DNA from: JABJMC01 sp964473745
Lineage (GTDB): Bacteria; Patescibacteriota; Gracilibacteria; UBA1369; UBA12473
Reading direction: 5' to 3'
DNA length: 47,340 nt
NCBI GenBank assembly: GCA_964473745.1
Contig: CAYYQE010000010.1
Span: 1-47,340, forward strand
The number at the start of each line of letters is the position of its first letter. The stretch's first letter is position 1. Both the position numbers and the translations under genes were made by a program. Of the stretch, positions 40,301-47,340 are shown piece by piece. The notes under the pieces are model-generated. The model searched no databases and had not been told where the DNA came from. It saw only the letters and a program-made list of their open reading frames with translations.

Positions 40301-40973
40301 TACGACAAACACCCATAAAGATCACCGCGTCCAAACCTTATGTGAACTTAACCGTATTCTAAAAACAGGCGGAGTAGCGATCATAACATTACCACTCATT
40401 TACAACACCGAGGAACTTCTCGTCCTACAAGCGGAACTCAGCCATTTTGGCTTTGATGTTCTTCCCCAATACACTGGCGTTGGTCGCTCTACAGACGAAG
40501 ATCAAAACGCGGACACCACTTTTGAAAACTACACTATAACTTGCCGCAAAATCGGCACTCCAAATCTCGAAAAAGTAGACTTAAAAAACCTTAAACTTTC
40601 TCGAGTTAAAAGAGAAGCTCCAGTCACCCCTAAGCCCGGCCAACAAAAAACCGACCGCCGTGAAATTCCAAGTATGATTCACACTGAATTCGAACTCGGC
40701 AAACTTCCACTTAGCTACAAGAACGGCACCGACCCAGACAAGAAAATCGAGTTAGAATATCAAACCAGCATGGACAAAGCGCGCGCCTTTTTACTAGATC
40801 TTTACGCAAAACGCGATCATACTTTAGAAAACCTCACCGCCGAAGAAGTCGCTACACTCCGCGCTAATGGTGGCATCAAACTTATTAAACTTGGCATCAA
40901 CCGCCAAGTTGACCAATGGATCTTCACTTTAGAAAAATGGCCAGACAGACCAGAACTCGTCTTTCCTAATTAA
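37335..40973 (+). CDS. SNF2-type DEAH ATPase with C-terminal methyltransferase-like domain
   Basis: 1212 residues. The N-terminal 340 are helical with no known domain. A superfamily 2, SNF2-like motor follows: Walker A FFMGQGKTAAAF near 371-382, CPTHL near 397, DEAH box MVTVDEAHNAR near 471-481, motif III LTGEP near 509 (SNF2 usually LTGTP), motif V REGLDL near 719 and motif VI QWIKRFQREN near 745. A following winged-helix-like segment (AQKLARILAYLHGRNPVQYE) precedes a C-terminal SAM-methyltransferase-like domain: NAVNFAYALHHS near 970 and CELNRILKTGGVAIITLP near 1001-1018. The glycine motif I is not convincing (LLHIQTGDPTLEP), so methylation is uncertain. It may remodel nucleic acid or nucleoprotein; a defence role is possible. 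It overlaps the 721-residue gene and is followed 18 bp later by a small gene. Confidence 0.85.
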   Translation: MINQEIIMQLVTDERQRLARETRHDGDDLIIEASRFKRVLENSGITEISTPQELFELCDHLGANLEPSPEMQEVVDQTRSHIGAQILGLLAHQQGVGLQVGQTKELMEVHRQRDLSIHVWRLIQLIKTENPDTFGPKWIQLNNSEIYRDLLRVIRTTKTGINDWEEVKNMLPASIQDRFVLDKTAQASESLVEAIREYKPIADKLGPESLAEFLIAIGKSRHRFPSLLQIISQYLGRCNTTTVNFDDLPGLPDALLRLPGPRKLVFLQLRNHIYRELKDDWHETADSSLHETSLDTVEAFARSKLDDSRQTHLELLNDVIAYWRDVLTIETPDRMPNRIPNKDGKEFPLPSLRQRIAMKEMKEGRRRMAAFFMGQGKTAAAFLSKEHVGAKKMLYICPTHLVGDIRDKHIPKYYKDGEAPTVGTIESGMTGEQITEALEQEVVVLPYSMFGAQRDGQEVTEMVKAAGFDMVTVDEAHNARKPKGLLTETVFDFVNNIPGLYEEGYVLELTGEPVPNTPDDIIPHLRIHDREAFANVNSVKAYLRSEGADPLLLRAAIMDYMILVDEPENWEQYNRIDRFDLYPEERRIYQAIWSDELLDFNKKQTLLSLALINPNLFSSEKVESHFLDRCVADTKRHLETYNCVVIGENSYKEGVTQRHPNYPEALSFAEQLAAAFEGEAEVHVIDGNTPRKQRVAILKASKKTDGPKMIILAMSQTIREGLDLSHVHRSGLVEPGFNQPDDAQWIKRFQRENNTDVENTTYVPFDSLFEGILRHASQKAVLCHRFKHGGTITEEDIAHFEVSDLSDEIRIYDGQIWIGSPIMEHMLTPAQKLARILAYLHGRNPVQYEHFINLFGEKFVELYMANWPSSPSANNGRFVAGLFEQLEADGFIKGIEYGDIAAGPLALENTLGIHPRQDGLRRNIRSTEKNPHMLEAGKKLLHIQTGDPTLEPNMSVCGMDNMRDEIADGQLNAVNFAYALHHSHLNTRLTTNTHKDHRVQTLCELNRILKTGGVAIITLPLIYNTEELLVLQAELSHFGFDVLPQYTGVGRSTDEDQNADTTFENYTITCRKIGTPNLEKVDLKNLKLSRVKREAPVTPKPGQQKTDRREIPSMIHTEFELGKLPLSYKNGTDPDKKIELEYQTSMDKARAFLLDLYAKRDHTLENLTAEEVATLRANGGIKLIKLGINRQVDQWIFTLEKWPDRPELVFPN

Positions 40974-40991
40974 TTTTTAACCCTAAATATT

Positions 40992-41549
40992 ATGGACCCT
41001 AACAAACCAGCAGACTTTACCCCCGGAGAACTAGCCACACTTGTGGGCGACCACCAACAAGTCATGGGACGCGCCACTAGGCTTGCTTCCGAACAAAAAC
41101 TGCAAGTACACACTGACGGTGGCGGCAAACTAGTCGTCCCTAAACTAGTAGTCCCCTATCAACCAATTAGTGATGGATATCAAGAAGCTTTTGACGAGCG
41201 CAATCGCCAACCAGGCGAACTCTGGACCATCCCGGTTCCACGCAGCGGCACTGTTATGACTAACTTAATAGTCAATAGCGGAACCCCTGGAGACCCTGAA
41301 GACCTAGCCAGTGTTATCCGGATTCTAGATGTAATTATTGATGGCAAAAGAAAATCTTTTGGAGCTGTTTTAAAAGAAATTTTCGGAGCAGACGCACACG
41401 ACCTTTTAAATGGAGTTCAAATGGAAACCAGTTCTGGAGGCGTAATTCAAATCATTGATGACCCCAATCCAGTTAATTCCAGTTCTCTTCAAATCCGTCG
41501 CGATCTTAAAACTGGTGGTCTAGCGCGAATTATGCGCCCTGCTCGCTAA
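40992..41549 (+). CDS. small protein, third gene of the SNF2 operon
   Basis: 185 residues, family unrecognised. Hydrophilic, with a helical start (TPGELATLVGDHQQVMGRAT), a strand-rich middle (KLVVPKLVVPYQPIS; PGELWTIPVPRSGTVMTNLI) and VIRILDVIIDGKRKSFGAVL then GGVIQIIDDPNPVN, ending basic (MRPAR). Cytoplasmic. Starts 18 bp after the SNF2 gene with no SD (AACCCTAAATATT leader), so likely cotranscribed. Its stop overlaps the convergent hisIE by 4 bp. It could be a small partner subunit. Confidence 0.65.
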   Translation: MDPNKPADFTPGELATLVGDHQQVMGRATRLASEQKLQVHTDGGGKLVVPKLVVPYQPISDGYQEAFDERNRQPGELWTIPVPRSGTVMTNLIVNSGTPGDPEDLASVIRILDVIIDGKRKSFGAVLKEIFGADAHDLLNGVQMETSSGGVIQIIDDPNPVNSSSLQIRRDLKTGGLARIMRPAR

Positions 41550-42133
41550 GAATTTCGTTTTTCCAACTCTTGCATCACGTCTTCCAAAGACAACTCTTTT
41601 TGCGCCAACAAAACCGTTAAATGATAAAACAGGTCAGCTGATTCTTCGATAAGGCGTTGCTTGGTTTCTTGGCGTGCTGCTTGAATAACCTCCGCAGATT
41701 CCTCCTCAACTTTGTCTAAAATTGCCGAAAGGCCACCTTTGAATAATGACGTTGTATAGGAATTTTGTGGCAGCTCTTTTTTCCGTATCTCAAGTAATCG
41801 CTCCAAAGCACCCAAAAATCCAAGACCCCGTGACTCCTCACCAAAACAAGAGCGCCTACCTGTGTGACAAGTTGGACCAGCCGGCTTCACCAAAACTAAA
41901 AGCGTATCCTCATCGCAATCTGTGCGCATTTCACAAACCTGCAAAACATTGCCCGAAGTTTCGCCTTTTTTCCATAAACGCTGCTTAGTGCGACTCCAAA
42001 ACCATACTTCTTGAGTTGCCTGAGTTTTATTTAAAGCCTCCTCATTCATAAAACCAACCATCAAAACCTCTCGTGTTTTTTGGTCCTGAATTACGGCCGG
42101 GATAAGTCCATTTAATTTTTTAAAATTAATCAT
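41546..42133 (-). CDS. hisIE: bifunctional phosphoribosyl-AMP cyclohydrolase / phosphoribosyl-ATP pyrophosphohydrolase
   Basis: Steps 2 and 3 of histidine synthesis. HisI part (about 1-105): VLMVGFMNEEAL, EVWFWSRTKQRLWKKGETSG (substrate loop) and the zinc/metal cluster DCDEDTLLVLVKPAGPTCHTGRRSCF with its Cys residues. HisE part (about 107-195): LERLLEIRKKEL, SYTTSLFKGG, KVEEESAEVIQAARQ (metal-binding EExxE) and EESADLFYHLTVLL. Normal fused length. Starts in an ATGA overlap with the HisAF stop (42130-42133). Last gene of the operon. Confidence 0.95.
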   Translation of the reverse strand: MINFKKLNGLIPAVIQDQKTREVLMVGFMNEEALNKTQATQEVWFWSRTKQRLWKKGETSGNVLQVCEMRTDCDEDTLLVLVKPAGPTCHTGRRSCFGEESRGLGFLGALERLLEIRKKELPQNSYTTSLFKGGLSAILDKVEEESAEVIQAARQETKQRLIEESADLFYHLTVLLAQKELSLEDVMQELEKRNS

Positions 42134-43515
42134 AATAAAGATTTTTTAAGATTAGGAATTGAAATCTCGCCAAAGTGAAAAACACTGGCCGCTAAAGCAG
42201 CATCCGCCACCCCAGCGCTAAAAACTTTCACAAAATCCTCAACACAACCCGCGCCTCCCGAGGCAATAACCGGCACATTAACTCGCTTTGAAACTGCACG
42301 CAACAACGGCAAATCAAAACCAATTTTCGTACCATCTCGATCCATAGAAGTAAGCAAAATCTCGCCCGCACCGCGTCTAACCACTTCTTCCGCCCATTCC
42401 ACGGCATCCAAACCTGTTATCTCGCGGCCACCTTTTACAAAAACCTCCCATTTATCACCTATTTTTTTCGCATCAATAGACGCCACAACACATTGCGATC
42501 CAAACTGTGCTGACGCCTCATTAATCAACTCTGGATTCCTCACAATCGAACTATTCATGGCCACCTTATCCGCGCCAGCACTCAACACTTCACGAATATC
42601 CGAAACCGACGAAATCCCACCTCCCACTGTAAAAGGAATCGAAATCTCTCTCGCCACACGCTCTACCCATTCAACTAACGTTCCGCGCCTCTCCTTTGTC
42701 GCCGTAATATCTAAAAAAACCAACTCATCCGCCCCTTGCTCAGAATAAATACGCCCCAACTCCACCGGATCACCCGCATCTCGCAAATTCACAAAATTCA
42801 CGCCTTTTACGGTCCGCCCATCTTTTACATCCAAACACGGAATAATTCGTTTACGTAAACAATTTCCTTCATAAAAAGCCTTACCCGCCACAGCCGTCAT
42901 CCCTGGATCACGCAATGAATTTATTCCCCCAGCTGCAACCCACTCAATTTGCGGATAATCTTGCTTAAGTTGCTCATACAACTCCCGATTCACTCCTTTC
43001 TGCATCCCATCACGACTAATATCTGTGCACAAAATTATGCGCACCTCCGGGATCTGCTCCAAAAACTCCTCCACCCCCAAATTTGCAGTCTCTTTCCAGC
43101 CTGAAATTCGAATTTTATCGTCTTTAAGGTCCATGGCTACCACGATTCGTTCCGCTCCAAAGCGCACAATCGCCTCCTGCACCATTTTTGGATTTTTCAC
43201 TGCTACACTCCCCAAAATCACCCGATTCACGCCCATTTCTAAAAGCCTAGAAATCGTCTCCAAATCACGAATCCCACCTCCCACTTGAACTTTCATATTA
43301 GTATTCGCCAAAATCTCACAAATCACATTTTCATTTTTCAGACTCCCCTCCCGCGCGCCATCCAAATCAATAATGTGCAGCCATTTATAACCCATTTTTT
43401 CATAAAGCTGCGCCATTAAAACCGGTGAGACCAGGTAATCGGTTTGCTGATCATAACGCCCTTGAGTCAGGCGCACACACTGTCCGTTTATAAGATCTAT
43501 TGCGGGGATAATCAT
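42130..43515 (-). CDS. hisAF: fused HisA-HisF: ProFAR isomerase and IGP synthase cyclase
   Basis: Two (beta-alpha)8 barrels in one 461-residue frame, covering steps 4 and 5 of histidine synthesis. HisA, residues about 1-218: MIIPAIDLINGQCVRL with catalytic Asp, VQVGGGIRD phosphate loop, TDISRDGM with the second Asp. HisF, about 221-461: RIIPCLDVKDGRTVKGVNF with catalytic Asp, TVGGGIS, NSSIVRNPELI, SMDRDGTKIGFD with Asp, and VIASGGAG. The join is abrupt: HisA normally runs about 240 residues, but here the seventh helix after GGINSLRD is shortened and the last helix after GKAFYEG is absent, giving way directly to HisF. Catalytic residues of both are intact, so it may work, but a deletion (real or from assembly) is possible. 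ATGA overlaps at both ends. Confidence 0.9.
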   Translation of the reverse strand: MIIPAIDLINGQCVRLTQGRYDQQTDYLVSPVLMAQLYEKMGYKWLHIIDLDGAREGSLKNENVICEILANTNMKVQVGGGIRDLETISRLLEMGVNRVILGSVAVKNPKMVQEAIVRFGAERIVVAMDLKDDKIRISGWKETANLGVEEFLEQIPEVRIILCTDISRDGMQKGVNRELYEQLKQDYPQIEWVAAGGINSLRDPGMTAVAGKAFYEGNCLRKRIIPCLDVKDGRTVKGVNFVNLRDAGDPVELGRIYSEQGADELVFLDITATKERRGTLVEWVERVAREISIPFTVGGGISSVSDIREVLSAGADKVAMNSSIVRNPELINEASAQFGSQCVVASIDAKKIGDKWEVFVKGGREITGLDAVEWAEEVVRRGAGEILLTSMDRDGTKIGFDLPLLRAVSKRVNVPVIASGGAGCVEDFVKVFSAGVADAALAASVFHFGEISIPNLKKSLL

Positions 43516-44087
43516 AATTCAAGAAAATTAGAAAGTAGCTTTAAGCCCATTTCGCTAGATTTCTCCGGGTGAAATTGAACCCCGTAAAAATTGTCTTTTT
43601 GCACCACCGAAGAAAACATCTCTCCATAAAAACTCACACCAGTCGTCGCTTCACAAAGTGGCGCCACAAAAGAATTCACAAAATAAAAATAAGATTGATC
43701 CGGAATTCCTCCACTCAGGTCGAACTGCGCCCATTTCACTAAATTCCAACCAATTTGAGGGACTTTTGGATTTTTAAGCCGCTGCACGCGCCCGGGAATA
43801 ATTCCCAAACACGACACTTTTCCCTCCTCGCTCTCTTCAAACAAAAGCTGTAAGCCTAAACAAATGCCAAGCACTGGCACTTTCAGATTTCGGAGCGCCT
43901 CATCTAACCCACGTTCACGCAAAACTTGCATGGCTGGACCAGCCGCCCCCACTCCTGGAAAAATCACTTTTTCCGCGCGTATAACCACCACCGGATCATC
44001 AGTGATTTCGTACGCTGCATCCAAACGATCAAGCGCATTTGTTACGCTCCGCAAATTGCCAGCTTGATAATCAATAATCGTAATCAT
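43512..44087 (-). CDS. hisH: imidazole glycerol phosphate synthase glutaminase subunit
   Basis: Class I glutamine amidotransferase that feeds ammonia to HisF. 191 residues, standard. Opens VTIIDYQAGNLRSV-like (ITIIDYQAGN), oxyanion region FPGVGAAG, nucleophile elbow VLGICLGLQLLFE (Cys about 79), and GVQFHPEKSSEMG with the catalytic His-Glu near the C-terminus. Overlaps both neighbours by 4 bp (ATGA), giving translational coupling with its HisF partner. TTATT leader, no SD. Confidence 0.96.
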   Translation of the reverse strand: MITIIDYQAGNLRSVTNALDRLDAAYEITDDPVVVIRAEKVIFPGVGAAGPAMQVLRERGLDEALRNLKVPVLGICLGLQLLFEESEEGKVSCLGIIPGRVQRLKNPKVPQIGWNLVKWAQFDLSGGIPDQSYFYFVNSFVAPLCEATTGVSFYGEMFSSVVQKDNFYGVQFHPEKSSEMGLKLLSNFLEL

Positions 44088-45181
44088 AATAAATTAAAGT
44101 TAGCCATTTCCATGACCCGCGCAAAACCAAGCAGCGTCACTTTTTTGGGATATTTAAATAAATTTACCGTAAGCAATGGACAACACAATAACGAAGACCG
44201 AAAACGATCTTCCCAATCTGTTGGGAGGAGTTCTTCACGTCGCAAAAACTCAATCAATGGTCGCCCCACATTTTCAATTTTGGATTGCAAAAATTGTTGT
44301 TCCAACGCAAAAAATGGACATTTATAATCCACCTTTACGCAACCATTTTCAAAACGTATTGAAATATCTAATTCAGCCTCAACTTGCTCCGGGAAATACA
44401 TCCACCGCGCAAAAGTATTGTGAAAAATTGGCTTTGCTAAATCCAAAAAAGGATCCATTCGTCCGGCGTAAGCCGGGTCAAAATACCGCAAATTATCACC
44501 CAAAAACACATTTCCATTGTGCGCATCACCATGTCCAATTATAGAAAATTTTTGTTGCGCATTTGGCGAAAGCAATTGTCGCGCTATATCTAATTTATCT
44601 CCTAAAACCCCTAAATCCTTGCCATTCACAATCCAGCGCATCATCGCAAATTCCTTAAATTCATCGGAGTCCCCATAAAAATTCTTAAACCGCGATCCAC
44701 ACAAACGCTTATAAAACAATTGCTGCACCGCTGGATATTCATATCGACCACGCTCAAAAGTCTTCCGATAAATTTCAAAAAGTCTTTTATCCAACGCTTC
44801 TTGCGCTACAAAATCAAACTGCCCTCCTTGTTCATAAACAACCTCAAACAATGATGGCTCTTCAATCCAAGGATAAATCAACAATTCACGTCCACGTTCC
44901 GTACACATAAAAATCGGCGCAATGATTGGATAGCCAACTTTTTCGAGCAACTTTGCTCCAGCGTATTCCGCCACCTCCCCACCTACTTCAATGTGCGTTT
45001 TGAAAAAATAGCGCTTTTGACCAACTTTAAACGATCCCTTAAAAGAATTTAACGATACTGCGGACTGCAAAAAATTTAAATTCCGCGCCTGCAGACCAAA
45101 CTTTTGGTACAAAAAATCAACTAGCAACTCCGCTGCTTTTTGCTGATCTCCAATCTGTAAAAGTTGGTAAATTTCTTCCAT
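44084..45181 (-). CDS. APH-type small-molecule kinase within the his operon
   Basis: 365 residues of the aminoglycoside/choline kinase-like (APH) fold. The nucleotide lysine is in KRYFFKTHIE near 60, with Glu in EVAEYAGAKLLEKVG. The catalytic Brenner motif reads IIGHGDAHNGNVFLG near 214-228 (HxDxxxxN-type), and the metal-binding Asp occurs in LRYFDPAYAGRMDPFLDLAK near 231. All key residues are present, so it should be active. It is locked in the operon: ATGA overlap with hisH, 6-bp gap after hisD. No known histidine step needs such a kinase. It may phosphorylate a pathway intermediate or related alcohol such as histidinol, or be a passenger; this is inference. Confidence 0.75.
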   Translation of the reverse strand: MEEIYQLLQIGDQQKAAELLVDFLYQKFGLQARNLNFLQSAVSLNSFKGSFKVGQKRYFFKTHIEVGGEVAEYAGAKLLEKVGYPIIAPIFMCTERGRELLIYPWIEEPSLFEVVYEQGGQFDFVAQEALDKRLFEIYRKTFERGRYEYPAVQQLFYKRLCGSRFKNFYGDSDEFKEFAMMRWIVNGKDLGVLGDKLDIARQLLSPNAQQKFSIIGHGDAHNGNVFLGDNLRYFDPAYAGRMDPFLDLAKPIFHNTFARWMYFPEQVEAELDISIRFENGCVKVDYKCPFFALEQQFLQSKIENVGRPLIEFLRREELLPTDWEDRFRSSLLCCPLLTVNLFKYPKKVTLLGFARVMEMANFNLL

Positions 45182-45187
45182 AATAAA

Positions 45188-46477
45188 TTATTCAAAACGA
45201 ATTAAAACACTACGTTTATGTGCCTCTAAACCTTCCACGTTCGCAATCGTCTCTACAATTGGCCGTAACTCCGCTAAACCATCACGCGTGAGCTCCTGAA
45301 ACTCCATTTTTTTCTGAAAAAGTCCTACATTTACGGGCGAGGCAAACTTTGGCGCCACACCAGTCGGCAAACAGTGGTTAGTCCCACTAGCATAATCCCC
45401 TATCGCCACTGGCGCATAATCTCCCAAAAACACCGAACCAGCGTTACGAATTTTGGACAACTTTTGCCGCGGATTTTTCATCATCAAGACCAAGTGCTCC
45501 GCTGCATAATCGTTCGCAAATTCAATCATTTCCTCATCAGAATCAAAAACCAAAATCGCGCTATATTGCTCCAGAGCTGGCTGAATATACTCCTGACGCC
45601 CTAACGAAAGCGCCTGGATTTCCACTTCCTCTTGAATCTGCTCCGCCAACTGACGCGAGCTAGTTGCCACCACGCCGGCCGAATCAGCCCCGTGCTCACA
45701 ACGAGCCAACACGCCGGCCGCCGCATACCTGGCACTCGCCCCCTCTCCAACCAAAATCAAAGCCTCGGATGGACCCGAGAGCATATCAATTCCCACTTTC
45801 CCAAAAACCTGTAGTTTGGCAGCTTGTACATAGGGATTTCCTGGTCCAGCAATCACGTTCACCGGCGCAATTGTCTTGGTCCCATATGTCATCGCACCAA
45901 TAGCCGCAATTCCTCCTACCCGATAAATCTCATCAGCTCCGGCCTCATTAGCCGCCACAATAATTTCATAATTCGGTGCTGTTGGCGGAAAACAAACCAC
46001 GGCTCGCGGTACGCCAGCCACCTTCGCTGCCACCGTCAAAATCTGGGCCACCGTTGGAAGCGGCGCTTTTCCAGCCGGAACATAAACCCCCGCTGCATCC
46101 ACAGGCACAAGTCGCCCCCCGGTGCGCACCCCAGGCACAGTCTCAATCTCCCATTCCTTCACAGTCTTAGAATCCTGTGCCTCGTGATAAGCACGCGAAA
46201 TCCGAATCTGTTCTTGAATAGCGGCCAAAACTTCATCCGAAACCTGTTCATACGCCTCTTTCACCTCCTCCTCGTTCACCCGCAATCGATCCAAGGTAAA
46301 CGAATCATCATCAAACCGCCTAATATAATCCAACACTGCTTTATCTCCTTCCTCGCGAATCCGTTCAAGCCATTCACTTGCCACTTCCGCGGCTTCAGAA
46401 ACATCCAACTGAGCTCGCTGCATAATACGCATCTTATCTTCCTCACCGATCGTTTTCCATTCATAAATAGAAATCAT
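45188..46477 (-). CDS. hisD: histidinol dehydrogenase
   Basis: Last two steps of histidine synthesis, oxidising L-histidinol to histidine with two NAD+ and a zinc ion. 429 residues, normal. Family signature in order: VPVDAAGVYVPAGKAPLPT near 123-141, VCFPPTAPN, GADEIYRVGGIAAIGAMTYG, PVNVIAGPGNPYVQAAK near 206, DMLSGPSEALILV, ARCEHGADSAG near 258 (zinc/catalytic Glu-His region), the LVLMMKNPRQKLSKIRNAGS segment, and SGTNHCLPTG near 368. The TTATT leader has no SD; it starts just after hisG. Confidence 0.97.
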   Translation of the reverse strand: MISIYEWKTIGEEDKMRIMQRAQLDVSEAAEVASEWLERIREEGDKAVLDYIRRFDDDSFTLDRLRVNEEEVKEAYEQVSDEVLAAIQEQIRISRAYHEAQDSKTVKEWEIETVPGVRTGGRLVPVDAAGVYVPAGKAPLPTVAQILTVAAKVAGVPRAVVCFPPTAPNYEIIVAANEAGADEIYRVGGIAAIGAMTYGTKTIAPVNVIAGPGNPYVQAAKLQVFGKVGIDMLSGPSEALILVGEGASARYAAAGVLARCEHGADSAGVVATSSRQLAEQIQEEVEIQALSLGRQEYIQPALEQYSAILVFDSDEEMIEFANDYAAEHLVLMMKNPRQKLSKIRNAGSVFLGDYAPVAIGDYASGTNHCLPTGVAPKFASPVNVGLFQKKMEFQELTRDGLAELRPIVETIANVEGLEAHKRSVLIRFE

Positions 46478-46487
46478 AATAAAAAAG

Positions 46488-47340
46488 TTAAATAATCATT
46501 TTTTCAATTGGTAACACCAAAATCCCGCTCGCTCCCGCCTTTTTTAAGCGCTCGGTCACTTTCCAAAAAGTATCTTCTGGCACCACACTGTGCACCGCGA
46601 TCATGCCCGGATCTGCCAAAGGCATCACTGTGGGGCTAGACAAGCCGGGCAAGATCTTTTGAATTTGTAACAAAGCCGATTCCGGCGCATTCATCATCAC
46701 ATAACAATTCCGACGCCCCACCAAAGTCCCCCTAATCCTCAATAAAAATCGCCCCAATAACTTTCGCCCACCACCATTCCCAATCAAAAGCGCCTCAGAC
46801 TCCAAAATCGTTTCTAAAATTTGTAAGCCACTCATACGCAAAGTTGTCCCAGTAGAAACCAAATCACAAATCGCCTCAGCCACTTTTAAACTAGGAGTAA
46901 TTTCCACTGCTCCATTCACTTTTACAATCTCCGCTACAACCTTTCGCTCCTTTAAAAATCTTTTCAAAACATTTGGATAAGAAGTTGCCACCACTCGTCC
47001 ATCAAGTTTCTCCACCTTATTAATTCCTGAATCCTTGGGCACGGCCAAACACAAGCGACACATCCCAAACCCAAGCCGCTCCACAATCTTTACGTTGGCA
47101 CCCCTCTCTTCAACCACGTTCGCTCCTACAATTCCCAAATCACAAACCCCATCCTGCACATACTCCGGAATATCATCATCGCGCAAAAACAAAATCTCCA
47201 AAGGAAAATTTTGACAAGTAGAAAAAAGTCTCCTCCCATACGCATCAAACTTAAATCCACTACGTTTAAGCAGCTCGATCGTCTGATCTGTTAAACGACC
47301 TTTTTTCTGAATTCCAATTTTTAATCGATCCCCATTGAAT
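46488..47340 (-). CDS. hisG: ATP phosphoribosyltransferase, long form (5' end cut by window edge)
   Basis: Committing step of histidine synthesis: PRPP and ATP give phosphoribosyl-ATP. The frame runs to the window edge, beginning FNGDRLKIGIQKKGRL, so only a few N-terminal residues are missing. A TTG at 47201 would give an artificially short protein. Blocks: RDDDIPEYVQDGVCDLGIVG, ATSYPNVLKRFL, ICDLVSTGTTLRMSGLQ (PRPP site). The C-terminal about 75 residues (YVMMNAPESALLQIQKILPG to VLPIEKMII) are the ACT-like histidine-feedback domain, so it is the long HisG and needs no HisZ. Lies 10 bp ahead of hisD. Confidence 0.96.
   Translation of the reverse strand, partial: FNGDRLKIGIQKKGRLTDQTIELLKRSGFKFDAYGRRLFSTCQNFPLEILFLRDDDIPEYVQDGVCDLGIVGANVVEERGANVKIVERLGFGMCRLCLAVPKDSGINKVEKLDGRVVATSYPNVLKRFLKERKVVAEIVKVNGAVEITPSLKVAEAICDLVSTGTTLRMSGLQILETILESEALLIGNGGGRKLLGRFLLRIRGTLVGRRNCYVMMNAPESALLQIQKILPGLSSPTVMPLADPGMIAVHSVVPEDTFWKVTERLKKAGASGILVLPIEKMII

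Noticed and set aside
46488..47201. Short HisG starting at TTG 47201
   Set aside because: The frame continues upstream with conserved HisG sequence to the window edge, so the true start lies just outside.
1..47340. CRISPR array, rRNA genes, replication origin
   Set aside because: No regularly spaced repeats, no rRNA landmarks and no dnaA-box cluster were seen.

Overview
The window reads as a chromosome segment from a Patescibacteria/CPR bacterium, most plausibly of the Peregrinibacteria type. This is an inference from gene style, not from a marker tree. The grounds are: A/T-leaning host DNA; a very large lineage-type coiled-coil protein; an intein-bearing class II ribonucleotide reductase; SLH-domain surface proteins; several unclassified radical SAM enzymes; and TGA used as an ordinary stop, which argues against recoded Gracilibacteria/Absconditabacteria. 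Host genes start without a visible Shine-Dalgarno (SD) sequence, usually after A/T-rich leaders such as TTATT-ATG.

Layout. 0-3.4 kb: tRNA-Gln overlapping gmk, a roughly 570-nt intergenic stretch that looks like one structured RNA with its own promoter and terminator, ssb, a TRM11-like methyltransferase, and tRNA-Asn with a duplicated 3' end. 3.5-9.5 kb: an unknown protein, a MazF/PemK-like toxin behind a 22-bp perfect palindrome, a B12-binding radical SAM enzyme, then a GC-rich insert (6498-7944) bounded by terminal inverted repeats and carrying four small membrane-protein genes with strong SD sites, then another radical SAM enzyme. 9.1-16.8 kb: a small membrane protein, a 964-residue coiled-coil protein with a partner gene, an NSS-family sodium symporter, and an ECF sigma / membrane anti-sigma pair. 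16.8-25 kb: a degenerate-Nudix/radical SAM fusion, a histidine phosphatase-like protein, an ACT-like protein, then an overlapping trio (RlmN-like radical SAM, formyltransferase-like protein, M23 peptidase), two unknown proteins and a purine nucleoside phosphorylase.

25.2-28.25 kb is the strangest part: about 3 kb, mostly non-coding, in which up to four GC-rich, hairpin-packed units sit in tandem, each bounded by its own inverted terminal repeats. One carries a small high-GC gene; none carries a visible transposase. The last unit supplies the stop codon of nrdJ. A run of ten Ns lies inside the first. With the 6.5-7.9 kb insert these look like non-autonomous mobile elements, or a family of structured RNA/DNA units, of a kind I do not recognise.

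28.2-41.5 kb: nrdJ with a LAGLIDADG intein, an unknown helical protein, a secreted SLH/C39-like protein, and a three-gene operon with a consensus promoter (coiled-coil protein, SNF2-type ATPase with a C-terminal methyltransferase-like domain, small protein). 41.5-47.3 kb: a tightly overlapping histidine operon on the minus strand, hisG-hisD-kinase-hisH-hisAF-hisIE, with a fused and trimmed HisA-HisF and an unexpected APH-type kinase. hisB, hisC and a histidinol-phosphatase gene are not in the window.
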